Part shown: piece by piece, positions 34,768 through 43,082 of the stretch
How positions within the stretch are numbered: position 1 is the stretch's first letter
Layout of the letters: each line of letters opens with the position of its first letter
Assembly (NCBI RefSeq): GCF_900169505.1
Contig: NZ_LT827021.1
Coordinates: 3,313,916-3,377,915, forward strand
Reading direction: 5' to 3'
Source: Arabiibacter massiliensis
Lineage (GTDB): Bacteria > Actinomycetota > Coriobacteriia > Coriobacteriales > Eggerthellaceae
DNA: 64,000 nt
Program-made: the position numbers and the translations under genes
Notes under the pieces: generated by a model
The model's input: the letters and a program-made list of their open reading frames with translations, nothing else
Databases searched by the model: none
What the model was told of the DNA's origin: nothing

Positions 34768-35694
34768 GTGAGAGCCCGCCACGCCTCGGCCCTCGAGGCC
34801 CTGCTCGTCGACGACGCCTTCGACGGCGACGTGTACCCCAACGAGCCCATGAGCCGCCACACCATGTACCGCATCGGCGGGCCCGCGCGCTTCTACGTGC
34901 AGGCGGCCTCCGTCGGCGCGCTCAAGCGCGTGGTGGAGGCGTGCGAGCAGACGGGCATGCCGTGGACGGCAACCGGCCGCGGGTCGAACCTGCTCGTGGC
35001 CGACGAGGGCTATCCCGGCGTGGTCATCGCGCTCGGGCGCGACTTCCGCACCTGCCGCTACGACGAGGAGGCGCGGCGCTTCTGCGTGGGCGCGGGCGTG
35101 CCCCTGTCCTCGGTGGTGCAGGAGGCGTTCAGCCGCTCGCTCTCGGGGCTCGAGTTCGCCGTGGGCACGCCGGGCACCGTGGGCGGCGCGCTGCGCATGA
35201 ACGCGGGCACGCGCGAGGAGTGGATCGGGTCGCGCGTGGCGTCGGTGACCACGCTCTCGCCGAAGGAGGGCCTCGTGCGCCGCGCGGGCGAGGAGGTGGC
35301 GTGGGGCTATCGGGAGAGCTCGTTTCGGCCCGACGAGGTGATAGTGGAATGCGAACTTTCCGTAGAGCCGGCCGACCCGTTCTACTTACGCGGTAAGATG
35401 GAGGCCTCGCATGCGCGCCGCAAGAAGACGCAGCCGCTCGGCAGCCCTTCGTGCGGGAGCGTGTTCCGCAACCCCGAGGGCCGCTCGGCCGGCGAGCTCG
35501 TCGAGGGCTGCGGCCTCAAGGGGCGCCGCATCGGCGGGGCGCAGGTGTCGGAGGTGCATGCGAACTTCATCGTGAACACGGGCGGCGCCACGGCGCGCGA
35601 CGTGATGGATCTGATCGAGCTGGCCCAGGCGAAGGTGTACGAGACGTATGGCATCGAATTACAACCGGAAGTCCGCTTCCTCGGGTTCGCGTAG
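34768..35694 (+). CDS. murB: UDP-N-acetylenolpyruvoylglucosamine reductase MurB
   Basis: The protein has 308 residues from a GTG at 34768. The FAD-binding segment has NEPMSRHTMYRIGGPA and GRGSNLLVADEGYPGVVIAL; GTPGTVGGALRMNAG and the catalytic-serine block GSPSCGSVFRNPEG follow, then QVSEVHANFIVNTGGAT. It reduces the enolpyruvyl group to give UDP-MurNAc, using NADPH. Its last 47 bases overlap the start of ftsQ in another frame, so the two are tightly coupled. Confidence 0.94.
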   Translation: MRARHASALEALLVDDAFDGDVYPNEPMSRHTMYRIGGPARFYVQAASVGALKRVVEACEQTGMPWTATGRGSNLLVADEGYPGVVIALGRDFRTCRYDEEARRFCVGAGVPLSSVVQEAFSRSLSGLEFAVGTPGTVGGALRMNAGTREEWIGSRVASVTTLSPKEGLVRRAGEEVAWGYRESSFRPDEVIVECELSVEPADPFYLRGKMEASHARRKKTQPLGSPSCGSVFRNPEGRSAGELVEGCGLKGRRIGGAQVSEVHANFIVNTGGATARDVMDLIELAQAKVYETYGIELQPEVRFLGFA

Positions 35695-36691
35695 GGCGGC
35701 CCCGTCCTCGCGCGGGCGCGGCGCCTCCGGATCCGCGGGCCGATCCTCGCGCGCTGCGGGCGGCTCCGTGCGGCCGACGTCGCGTCCCTCGTCGCCCGGC
35801 GGCTACCGGGCCATGCCCGGAGGCCAGCTGCCCAACCGCCGCGCCGGCCAGGCCCGCCCGCCGCTGTCGTCGGTGCGCGTGGGCGACCTCGACCGCGCTG
35901 AGCGCAACGCCCGCGCCCAGCGCACCTACCGCCGCCACCTCGTGCGCATCGGCATCGTGGCCGCGCTTCTTTTGGCGCTCGTGGCGGGCGGGGCGGCGCT
36001 GTACTACTCCGACGCGTTCGCCATCGAGGAGGTGACCGTCTCCGGCGTGGAGCACCTCACGGCCACCGAGATGACCGAGCTGGCCTCCGTGCCCGCCAAC
36101 ACCACCCTTCTGCGCGTGGACGCGGCCGGCATCAGGGAGCGCCTGCTCAAGGACGCCTGGGTGCTCGACGTGGACGTGAAGCGGAACTTCCCGAGCACGC
36201 TCGAGCTCGCCGTCACCGAGCGCACCATCGCCGCCGTGGTGGAGGTGCCCTCCGAGGACGCGCTCACCGTGCAGGACTGGGCCGTCGCCTCCGACGGCAT
36301 GTGGCTCATGCCCATCCCCGCGCAGGATTCCGAGGCGGGCAAGAAGACGAGCCCGAAGGTGTACGAGGACGCGGCCAGCGTGCTGCGCATCACCGAGGTG
36401 CCCTACGGCACGGCGCCGGAGGTGGGGGCGTACTGCACCGATGCCAACGTGAACAACGCCCTGTCCATCGTGGCGAACATGACCACCGAGCTGGCGGGCC
36501 AGGTGCGCGCCGTGGCGGCCACCGAGACGGAGTCGACCACGCTCACGCTGGAGAGCGGCGTGGAGATCGTGTTCGGCTCGGCCGAGAACATCCGCGACAA
36601 GGAACGCGTCTGCCTGGCCATCATGGAGGAGCACCCCGACGTGGTCTACATCAACGTCCGCGTGGTAGACCGCCCCACCTGGCGCGCATGA
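35648..36691 (+). CDS. ftsQ: Cell division protein FtsQ/DivIB
   Basis: The protein has 347 residues from the ATG at 35648, inside the murB end. A long basic, serine/glycine/proline-rich cytoplasmic tail (about 1-95) is followed by one membrane helix (LVRIGIVAALLLALVAGGAALYY). A POTRA domain comes next (FAIEEVTVSGVEHLTATEMTEL ... DAWVLDVDVKRNFPSTLELAVTERT), then the FtsQ beta domain. It links FtsL to the septal synthases. ftsZ would normally come next in an actinobacterium; instead a repeat array and the polysaccharide locus intervene. Confidence 0.9.
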   Translation: MASNYNRKSASSGSRRAAPSSRGRGASGSAGRSSRAAGGSVRPTSRPSSPGGYRAMPGGQLPNRRAGQARPPLSSVRVGDLDRAERNARAQRTYRRHLVRIGIVAALLLALVAGGAALYYSDAFAIEEVTVSGVEHLTATEMTELASVPANTTLLRVDAAGIRERLLKDAWVLDVDVKRNFPSTLELAVTERTIAAVVEVPSEDALTVQDWAVASDGMWLMPIPAQDSEAGKKTSPKVYEDAASVLRITEVPYGTAPEVGAYCTDANVNNALSIVANMTTELAGQVRAVAATETESTTLTLESGVEIVFGSAENIRDKERVCLAIMEEHPDVVYINVRVVDRPTWRA

Positions 36692-36818
36692 TGTCATCCT
36701 GAGCGGAGGCGGCGGAACCGCGCATGATGTCATCCTGAGCGGAGGCGGCGTGAGCCGCGCATGATGTCATCCTGAGCGAGCGAAGCGAGTCGAAGGATCC
36801 CCCGCGGCGCCAGCCGAT
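36692..36818 (+). repeat. Three tandem units of the dispersed repeat after ftsQ
   Basis: TGTCATCCTGAGCG starts at 36692, 36728 and 36765 (periods of 36 and 37). The first two units lack the GAAGGATCC half and share a GCGCATGA end; the third is full length. The array begins at the ftsQ stop. From 36819 to about 37039 there is no recognisable gene, only a run of 12 G at 37007-37018. Confidence 0.85.
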
Positions 36819-37039
36819 AACGCCTGCGTGCCCCTCGTCCTCCTCCCTCCCCGAACGTGCAGATTTCTTGAAGGCGCCCCCGCCGCCGCCTGCCCATCCT
36901 GCGGCCCGACGGAGCGCCCGCCGAGCCGAACGGCGCGTTTGTTGTACCGAACGGCTCCATATGGCCGCGCATCAGGTATTTCGCGCCCCGACTTTATGAA
37001 AAAATCGGGGGGGGGGGGCTTCAAAGCCGTCTCTTTCGG

Positions 37040-37068
37040 TTGTCAGGACGTTCCCGCTCTGTTACCAT
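37040..37068 (+). promoter_or_regulatory. Candidate promoter of the antiterminator/polysaccharide operon
   Basis: TTGTCA at 37040-37045 and TACCAT at 37063-37068 are 17 bases apart. The resulting leader would be about 310 bases long before the first NusG-like gene. It holds no other gene, but includes a G9 run (37259-37267) and a hairpin at its end. Confidence 0.45.
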
Positions 37069-37354
37069 CTTGATGTTGTAAAACGATTCGGCGCGCGACA
37101 GGGCGCGCCTTCAACTCGACGATTGGTGTCTGCCGCATGAGCGTTGCGATTTCCCCCGCAGATTCGCGCAACGAACGGGCCTCCGCGCCCGCGGATCGCC
37201 ATGCCTTCGCAGCCCCGGCTTCCCTCGCCCTCGAAGCCGATCGCCTGAAAACCTCTGCGGGGGGGGGCGCTCTGAGAGAGGGTGCCGCGAGCGGCGCGTT
37301 GAACCCGGCCGGCTAAGCCGGCGCTCCTCCGAACTTCCCATAGCCTCATCTGAC

Positions 37355-37378
37355 GCCGCGGGCGAAGCCGCCCGCGGC
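37355..37378 (+). promoter_or_regulatory. Strong leader hairpin just before the first NusG-like gene
   Basis: GCCGCGGGC and its exact complement surround a six-base loop (GAAGCC), ending six bases before the ATG. It occupies the place where a ribosome-binding site would be; no Shine-Dalgarno sequence is seen. It could be a recognition hairpin or a translation block. Confidence 0.5.
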
Positions 37379-37384
37379 CTTCGC

Positions 37385-37903
37385 ATGCCCGCATCGGTGG
37401 GCTGGCACGTGCTGCAGGTGGCGCCCGGCCAAGAGCGCTCGATGGCCGAGCGCGTGGCGAGCCTCGCCGGGCCGGACCTTCTGCGCGAGTGCTTCCCTCT
37501 GAGCTGCCAGCTGCTCAAGAAGCAGCAGGGCGCGTGGCGCCTCGTCACCGAGGTCATGTTTCCCGGCTACGTGTTCCTGGCCACGGGCGACATCGACGCC
37601 GTGCGCGAGCGCCTGAAGCTGTCCACCTCCTTCGCGCGCCTTCTGGGCGCGGGCGACGCCATCTTCTCTTTGACGCCCGAGGAGGCGGCCTTCGTCTCCG
37701 AGTTCGGGGGCGCAAACCACGTGGTGGGCATGTCCGAGGGTGTGATCGAGGACGGGCGCACCGTGGTGCGCAGCGGCCCCTTGCGGGGGAGGGAGGGCCT
37801 CATCCGCAAGATCGACCGGCACAAGCGGGCGGCGTATCTTGACGTGGGGCTGCTCGACCAGGCGCGGGTGCGGGTGGGGCTCGAGATCACCAGGAAGACG
37901 TGA
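37385..37903 (+). CDS. NusG-paralogue transcription antiterminator (LoaP-like), first copy
   Basis: The protein has 172 residues. An N-terminal NGN domain (WHVLQVAPGQERSMAERV ... VTEVMFPGYVFLATGD) is followed by a KOW domain with GPLRGREGLIRKIDRHKRAAYLDV. Specialised NusG paralogues of the LoaP/RfaH kind let RNA polymerase read through terminators in long polysaccharide or metabolite operons. Position at the head of a glycan locus supports that role, and housekeeping NusG is normally next to secE and rplK, which are absent here. The start codon is uncertain: the ATG at 37385 has no ribosome-binding site and lies just after a strong hairpin; a GTG at 37397 is an alternative. Confidence 0.82.
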   Translation: MPASVGWHVLQVAPGQERSMAERVASLAGPDLLRECFPLSCQLLKKQQGAWRLVTEVMFPGYVFLATGDIDAVRERLKLSTSFARLLGAGDAIFSLTPEEAAFVSEFGGANHVVGMSEGVIEDGRTVVRSGPLRGREGLIRKIDRHKRAAYLDVGLLDQARVRVGLEITRKT

Positions 37904-38193
37904 GATTCGGAGTCTGACCTGCAGCAACGCAGCTTGTTGCGAGGAGGCCGATCCTGGTGCCGAGCGTGCCGCACCGGCCTCCCCGCAGGAAACTGCAAGC
38001 GCCTTGTACGGGCGCAACCTTTTCGACATACCTTGATGCGCGAAAACGATGCCACGTGTGCGTTTCGGCCAGCCTCTTGGGAATGAATAGCCGTCGCGAA
38101 GCTTGAAGCGGCATGCCCTGCGCCCGGAGAGGGCCAAGGGGCGAAGCCATGGCCTCGCGCAGTCGACCCGAGATGGCGCGAGGAGGTGGGCGT

Positions 38194-38703
38194 ATGTGGT
38201 ACGTGGTGCAGACGATGGCTGGACGCGAGTTCGTCGTCCAGCGGCAGATCGAGCAGATCGCGAGCGATGACGTGCTCGATGAATGCTTCGTCCCCCAATA
38301 CGAGGTGCAGAAGCACCTGCGCGGCGAGTGGCGCACCTGCACCGCCGTGCTGTTCCCCGGCTACCTGATCGTGGTGAGCGATCGCATCGCCGAGCTGCAG
38401 GCGCAGCTGAAGCAGATCCCCCAGTTCGCGAGCGTCTTGAACAACGACGGCACGTTCATTCCCCTGGAGCCGCACGAGGTGGCCTGGATCGACGCGTTCA
38501 CCGAGAAGGACCACCGCGTGATCGGCATGTCGGAAGGTGTGATAGAAGGCGACCAGATCGTCGTGCTGAAAGGCCCGCTGGTGAACCGCACGGGCTGGAT
38601 CAGGAAGATCAACCGCCGCAAGCGCACCGCGTATCTGGAGATCGAGATGTTCGGCAGGACGATCCAAACCAAGATCGGCCTGGGGATAGTAAGAAAGCGA
38701 TAA
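38194..38703 (+). CDS. NusG-paralogue transcription antiterminator (LoaP-like), second copy
   Basis: The protein has 169 residues from the ATG at 38194, with a good AGGAGG site. The frame is open upstream but without family sequence. It begins MWYVVQTMAGREFVVQRQIEQI, has CTAVLFPGYLIVVSD, and ends in a KOW domain (KGPLVNRTGWIRKINRRKRTAYLEIEMFGR). The segment GMSEGVIE is shared with the first copy, so the two are paralogues, though clearly diverged. The 290-base gap between them holds no gene and may carry the RNA element one of them reads. It lies 27 bases before the priming sugar transferase. Confidence 0.85.
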   Translation: MWYVVQTMAGREFVVQRQIEQIASDDVLDECFVPQYEVQKHLRGEWRTCTAVLFPGYLIVVSDRIAELQAQLKQIPQFASVLNNDGTFIPLEPHEVAWIDAFTEKDHRVIGMSEGVIEGDQIVVLKGPLVNRTGWIRKINRRKRTAYLEIEMFGRTIQTKIGLGIVRKR

Positions 38704-38730
38704 GGATAGGGACCGCCCGCAAGGGCAACC

Positions 38731-39510
38731 ATGGAAGACGCACTTGACAACGAAATAGAGATGGACGATGTTCGTCGCCCTGATCGGGCGGCAGGTGCCC
38801 CCTCCTGTCATCCTGAGCGCAGCGCGCAGCGCGGAGTCGAAGGATCCCGTGCGGCGTCAGCCGAAGACGGACGAACCTCGCCTCGCCTCGCGTACCGCTT
38901 CCTGAAGCGTGCCTTCGACATCGTTTTCAGCCTGCTGGTTGTTTCGGTAGCTGTCATTTTGTGGCCGTTAGCAATTGCGGTCTTTATCGCTATCGCGGTT
39001 CAGACCAAAGGCAGTCCGATTTACCTGCAAGAACGCGTAGGGCGCTATGGCAAGCCTTTGAGGATTCTGAAACTGCGCACCATGGTGTCCGATAGCGACG
39101 ACGTTGAAAAGCACTTGAATGCTGAGCAGCTGGAGCAATGGAAGCGCGAGCGCAAGGTGGACAATGATCCGCGCATCGTTCCCGTGGGGTCGTTTCTTAG
39201 AAGAACGTCGCTTGACGAAATGCCCCAGTTTCTCAACGTTTTGACGGGGTCGATGAGTGTCGTCGGGGTCCGGCCCGTGGTCGCCGAAGAACTCGTCTCG
39301 TATGGTGACGACGTTACGGAGTTTCTCTCGCTGAAGCCCGGGATTACCGGATGGTGGCAAGTTCAGGCAAGGAACGATGCGACTTACGAGGACGGCAGCC
39401 GTCAAGAGTTGGAACTATATTACGTGCGAAACGCGAGTCTCGCTCTTGACATCCGCATCTTCGTTGAAACCTTTGGTGCCATGTTTGGCAAGAACAGGAA
39501 CGGGCTATGA
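38731..39510 (+). CDS. Priming sugar-phosphate transferase (bacterial sugar transferase family)
   Basis: The protein has 259 residues. One membrane segment (FDIVFSLLVVSVAVILWPLAIAVFIAIAV) precedes the catalytic domain with YLQERVGRYGKPLRILKLRTM, SFLRRTSLDEMPQFLNVLTGSMSVVGVRP and LKPGITGWWQVQARND, the PglC/WcaJ C-terminal family. It moves a sugar phosphate from a nucleotide sugar to undecaprenyl phosphate and so starts the repeat unit. The donor sugar is not readable. Residues about 26-45 come from the dispersed repeat (CHPERSAQRGVEGS), in frame, within the cytoplasmic tail before the membrane segment. It is the first enzyme gene after the antiterminators. Confidence 0.9.
   Translation: MEDALDNEIEMDDVRRPDRAAGAPSCHPERSAQRGVEGSRAASAEDGRTSPRLAYRFLKRAFDIVFSLLVVSVAVILWPLAIAVFIAIAVQTKGSPIYLQERVGRYGKPLRILKLRTMVSDSDDVEKHLNAEQLEQWKRERKVDNDPRIVPVGSFLRRTSLDEMPQFLNVLTGSMSVVGVRPVVAEELVSYGDDVTEFLSLKPGITGWWQVQARNDATYEDGSRQELELYYVRNASLALDIRIFVETFGAMFGKNRNGL
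38806..38866 (+). repeat. Dispersed repeat copy, in frame in the priming transferase
   Basis: It runs TGTCATCCTGAGCG ... GGAGTCGAAGGATCCCGTGCGGCGTCAGC and is read in the same frame as the copies in nadK and murF. Confidence 0.85.
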
Positions 39511-39608
39511 ATGCTCGCATCGGCATGAACTTCTCTACGTCGAGTATAGGGTCTGAGGTTGGCGGTTTGATTCCGAAGAGGCTGAATAGACCGGAGATCG
39601 TTTCGTGA
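39507..39608 (+). CDS. Possible 33-residue small ORF bridging two operon genes
   Basis: The ATG overlaps the stop of the sugar transferase (ATGA) and its own TGA overlaps a GTG start of wecE (GTGA). The peptide is polar, with no membrane segment or known motif. The exact four-base overlap at both ends suggests translational coupling through the gap. Chance remains possible. Confidence 0.35.
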   Translation: MNARIGMNFSTSSIGSEVGGLIPKRLNRPEIVS

Positions 39609-40756
39609 GGATGATTCCATTCAATATTCCCCCCCTTGTTGGGGATGAGATTAGATATGTAAGAGCGGCCATTGAAGACAATAGAAAGATTGGCGGAGAT
39701 GGGCCGTTTACGAAGAAGTGCAGCGAGTGGCTTCAGCGTCGTTTTGGGTCGGATAAGGTCTTGCTGACCACAAGTGGTACCAGCGCGCTTGAAATGGCGG
39801 CCTTATTGTGCGACTTGAAGCCTGGCGACGAAGTCATACTGTCGTCGTTCACGTTCACTTCTACCGCGACCGCATTCGTGCTTGCCGGCGCCTCTCTCGT
39901 GTTTGTGGATGTTCGTCCGGACACGATGAACATCGATGAAACGAAGATCGAGGCTGCGATTACAGATCGCACCCGAGTTATTGTTCCCGTCCACTATGCG
40001 GGTGTCGCTTGTGAGATGGACGCCATTATGGACATAGCGCATCGTCATGGATTGTTGGTCGTCGAGGACGCTGCACAGGCGGTTCTCGCCACCTACAAAG
40101 GGCGTGCTTTGGGGACTATTGGCGACTTTGGCTGCTATAGCTTTCATGAAACCAAGAATTACTCGATGGGCGAAGGCGGGGCGATTTCCGTCAACAATCC
40201 CGCTTATATCGGCCGCGCCGAGATTATCCGCGAGAAGGGGACTAATCGGGCTCAGTTCTTCCGAGGGCAGGTAGCTAAGTACAACTGGGTTGATCTCGGA
40301 TCGAGCTACCTTCCTTCGGAGCTGAATGCTGCTTACCTCTGGGCTCAGCTTGAACGTGCGGACGAAATCAACAAGAACCGCCTAGCGGTGTGGCATCGCT
40401 ATAACGAGGCATTCGCTCCTCTCGCCTCGCAGGGCCTTGTGGCTCTTCCGACTGTTCCCGATGGTTGCGAGCATAATGCCCACATGTATTACCTGAAATT
40501 TGCTGACCTGGCCGAACGCACAGCTTTTATCCAATTTATGAAGGATTGCGGCGTCAGCTGTGTCTTCCACTATGTTCCATTGCATTCTGCGCCTGCTGGT
40601 GAACGTTTCGGTCGCTTCTGCGGCGAGGATGAATACACCACGCCTGATTCTGATCGCCTTGTGCGTCTGCCTATGTACTACGGCATGGCTGACGAGGATT
40701 TGAAGTACGTAATCGCGTGCGTCAAGAAATTCTTCAACGAGAAGATTCAGGCTTAG
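39605..40756 (+). CDS. wecE: dTDP-4-amino-4,6-dideoxygalactose transaminase (WecE/RffA)
   Basis: The protein has 383 residues from the GTG at 39605, or 381 from an ATG at 39611. It closely follows enterobacterial WecE: MIPFNIPPLVGDE at the start, VDVRPDTMNIDE, DRTRVIVPVHYAGVACEMD, EDAAQAV and the PLP-lysine block SFHETKNYS (K182 counting from 39611), then IIREKGTNRAQFFRGQV. It converts dTDP-4-keto-6-deoxyglucose to dTDP-Fuc4N. RfbA and RfbB, encoded at 48601 and 49490, supply that substrate, so the pathway is complete within the locus. The sugar identity rests on family likeness; a related 4-amino sugar is possible. Confidence 0.9.
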   Translation: MRMIPFNIPPLVGDEIRYVRAAIEDNRKIGGDGPFTKKCSEWLQRRFGSDKVLLTTSGTSALEMAALLCDLKPGDEVILSSFTFTSTATAFVLAGASLVFVDVRPDTMNIDETKIEAAITDRTRVIVPVHYAGVACEMDAIMDIAHRHGLLVVEDAAQAVLATYKGRALGTIGDFGCYSFHETKNYSMGEGGAISVNNPAYIGRAEIIREKGTNRAQFFRGQVAKYNWVDLGSSYLPSELNAAYLWAQLERADEINKNRLAVWHRYNEAFAPLASQGLVALPTVPDGCEHNAHMYYLKFADLAERTAFIQFMKDCGVSCVFHYVPLHSAPAGERFGRFCGEDEYTTPDSDRLVRLPMYYGMADEDLKYVIACVKKFFNEKIQA

Positions 40757-40758
40757 GC

Positions 40759-41892
40759 GTGGGAGAGAAAAAGCCTATAAAGGTTGCTTTCGTTATGGGG
40801 AAGATGAACTCCGGCGGCAAAAAGACCTTGGCCATGCAATATTTTTTGAACTTTAACCCTGCCGAAGTCGAGGTTCACTTCATATGCGATGCAGACTCGA
40901 ACGCTATACCTGAGGATGAAATTCGCAGGCATGGTGGATTTGTGCACATGGTTCCCCCGTACCAGAATATCGTTAAGAACATGGTGGATATGCGCGAGTT
41001 GTTCGCGCGAGAGCGTTTTGACGTGCTGCATGCCTACAACAGCACTATGAACCTCTTCCCGCTGAGGGCTGCCAAGCAAGCTGGCATTTCCGTGCGCATC
41101 TCGGAAAGCCTGTCTATGGCTCACGAGCGCGAGCCGAAGACGTATCTAAAACATATCCTGCGCAAGTTTGCGAAGCGGTACGCGACTCACTATGTGTCTT
41201 GCGGTGAAGATTGTGGCAGGTGGCAGTTCGGTGATGCGCTGTTCGATGCCGGATATGTCGATGTGTTCAAGACGGCCATCGACTCAGCCAAGAATTCTTT
41301 CGACGAGGGGCTGCGTGCGCGAACGCGCGCGGAGCTTGGTGCGGCCGATGATGAGCTCTTGGTCGGCTTTGTCGGACGCTTTGTTGTGCAGAAGAACCCG
41401 ATGTTCATGTTGGAGACAGCGAAGGAGCTCGTGGATCTGAATTCCAAAGTGAGGTTGTTGCTGATTGGCGACGGTGAGCTTCGCGATGAGATGCTCGCTT
41501 ACGTTGACGCAAACGGTTTTTCCGACCATGTGCTTTACCTCGGTCGCAGGGAAGATATCGTGGGCTTCTACCAGGCAATGGATTGCCTCCTTCTGCCGAG
41601 CCTTTATGAAGGTCTGCCTGTGGTGGGCTTGGAGGCGCAGTGCGCCGGCTTGGATGTTTTCTTCTCAACCGAAGTCACGCCAGAAGCGGCTTTCTGCGAA
41701 TTAGGGCACTTTCTTTCATTGGCTGATGGCGCGAAAAAGTGGGCCGAGAAGATCAGCGTTGTGCTTGAGAACCATCGTAATCGAACTTCGCGTTCGAAAG
41801 ACTGTGTAAACGCAGGCTTCGACTCACGTGGTGAGGCGAAGCGACTTGCTGTGTATTATGCCAATGCCCTTGCAAGACAAGGAAGTTGCTAA
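40759..41892 (+). CDS. Glycosyltransferase, GT4-like (GT-B fold)
   Basis: The protein has 377 residues from a GTG at 40759, two bases after wecE. The start VAFVMGKMNSGGKKTLAMQYF and the C-terminal donor domain (LLVGFVGRFVVQKNPMFMLETA ... LLLIGDGELRDEMLAYV, PSLYEGLPVVGLEAQCAGLDVFFS) are typical of GT4 enzymes; E-G-L-P-V-V-x-x-E is the nucleotide-sugar motif. It adds one sugar of the repeat unit on the cytoplasmic side. Donor and acceptor are unknown. The base composition is visibly lower in GC than the dcw genes. Confidence 0.87.
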   Translation: MGEKKPIKVAFVMGKMNSGGKKTLAMQYFLNFNPAEVEVHFICDADSNAIPEDEIRRHGGFVHMVPPYQNIVKNMVDMRELFARERFDVLHAYNSTMNLFPLRAAKQAGISVRISESLSMAHEREPKTYLKHILRKFAKRYATHYVSCGEDCGRWQFGDALFDAGYVDVFKTAIDSAKNSFDEGLRARTRAELGAADDELLVGFVGRFVVQKNPMFMLETAKELVDLNSKVRLLLIGDGELRDEMLAYVDANGFSDHVLYLGRREDIVGFYQAMDCLLLPSLYEGLPVVGLEAQCAGLDVFFSTEVTPEAAFCELGHFLSLADGAKKWAEKISVVLENHRNRTSRSKDCVNAGFDSRGEAKRLAVYYANALARQGSC

Positions 41893-43082
41893 TGGTGGAA
41901 ATCAAACACATACCTCGCATCGGTATAGCCACCAACTGGCAATACCCTGACTATGGTGGCATGATTCAAGCCTTTGCGACCCAGCTTGCGGTAGAGTCTT
42001 TGGGTTGCATTGCTGAAGTGCTGGATGCCGAGAACCTTCAGGGCGACATCAACTCTCGTAAAATGAAATACTTTCTCAGGAACATCACGGATCTCTCGGT
42101 CGTGCGCGAAAAGGGTGCTGTGGTTATGTCGTCTTTGAGAAGGAGGATTCCCGGTGAGTACGGCGAGAACATGCGTGCCCGCCGTGCAGCATTCGCTGCT
42201 TTCAAAAAGGAGAACTTCAAACCTTCCCGCAGGTTTAGCGACTGGGATGAAATCGCTGAAGGTGCACGCGCGTACGACTGCGTGCTCGTCGGCAGCGATC
42301 AGCTCTGGCTTCCGTCAAATATCACAGGGGACTACTACACCTTGAGTTTTGTGCCTGATGACGTGCGTGTCGTCAACTATGCGACCAGTTTTGGCGTCCC
42401 CGCTATCCCCGAATACTTACAGCTCCAGACGAAGCGATTCCTTGAAAGGTTCGATGCTCTTTCTGCGCGCGAAACCTCTGGGCAGGAGATTATCTGCAAA
42501 CTGACGGGCAGGGCCGTGCCTTTGGTATGCGACCCGACCTTACTTATTGACGCTGAAGTATGGAGCGGCGTCGCCATGGGGAGCGAGCAGCTTAGCGAAC
42601 CCTATATATTTTGCTACCTAATGGGGGACAACCCCTACCAGAGGGACTTCGTCCGGGAGCTGAAGAAGTTCACAGGATGGCGGATTGTACAGTTCCCGCA
42701 CCTTGACCGCTACATTAAGTCTGACGAAGGGTTTGCTGACCGCTGCGTCTACGATGCCGATCCGGCTGAGTTTCTTGGTCTGATTGAGAACGCATCGCTT
42801 GTGTGCACTGACTCGTTCCATGGAACTATTTTCTCGTCAATCTTCAACACCCCTTTCTTTGTGTTTCCGCGGTTTACCAAAAAAGCAACGCTTTCCACCA
42901 ACACGCGCATAGAGTCGTTGCTTGATCGGCTTAGCTTGCGGAATCGTTTCGTGAGGCAGGGGGATGCTGTGTCCGAGTGTCTTGAGCGTGCTATTGATTT
43001 TGACGTGCTCAATGAATCCATCAGGGAGTTTAGAGGCGAGTCGCTTGACTACCTTGCTTCGGCTCTGGGTGTAGTCAGATGA
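41892..43082 (+). CDS. Polysaccharide pyruvyl transferase family protein, first copy
   Basis: The protein has 396 residues from the ATG at 41892, sharing one base with the previous stop. It has the family features: IGIATNWQYPDYGGMIQAFATQLAVESLG near the start, DCVLVGSDQLWLPS, RVVNYATSFGV, SARETSGQEIICKLTG, PLVCDPTLLID and VCTDSFHGTIFSSIFNTPFFVF. Members (CsaB, WcaK and others) add ketal pyruvate to a glycan sugar, though many in capsule loci are untested. The ATG of the next gene overlaps its stop, and that FrhB-like gene is its usual companion. Confidence 0.85.
   Translation: MVEIKHIPRIGIATNWQYPDYGGMIQAFATQLAVESLGCIAEVLDAENLQGDINSRKMKYFLRNITDLSVVREKGAVVMSSLRRRIPGEYGENMRARRAAFAAFKKENFKPSRRFSDWDEIAEGARAYDCVLVGSDQLWLPSNITGDYYTLSFVPDDVRVVNYATSFGVPAIPEYLQLQTKRFLERFDALSARETSGQEIICKLTGRAVPLVCDPTLLIDAEVWSGVAMGSEQLSEPYIFCYLMGDNPYQRDFVRELKKFTGWRIVQFPHLDRYIKSDEGFADRCVYDADPAEFLGLIENASLVCTDSFHGTIFSSIFNTPFFVFPRFTKKATLSTNTRIESLLDRLSLRNRFVRQGDAVSECLERAIDFDVLNESIREFRGESLDYLASALGVVR

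Noticed and set aside
33134..36818. CRISPR array suggested by repeated short units
   Set aside because: The units are variable, partly inverted and lack unique spacers or cas genes; they belong to the dispersed repeat family.
37901..38193. Small coding frame between the two NusG-like genes
   Set aside because: Only short frames without start signals; more likely leader RNA for the second gene.
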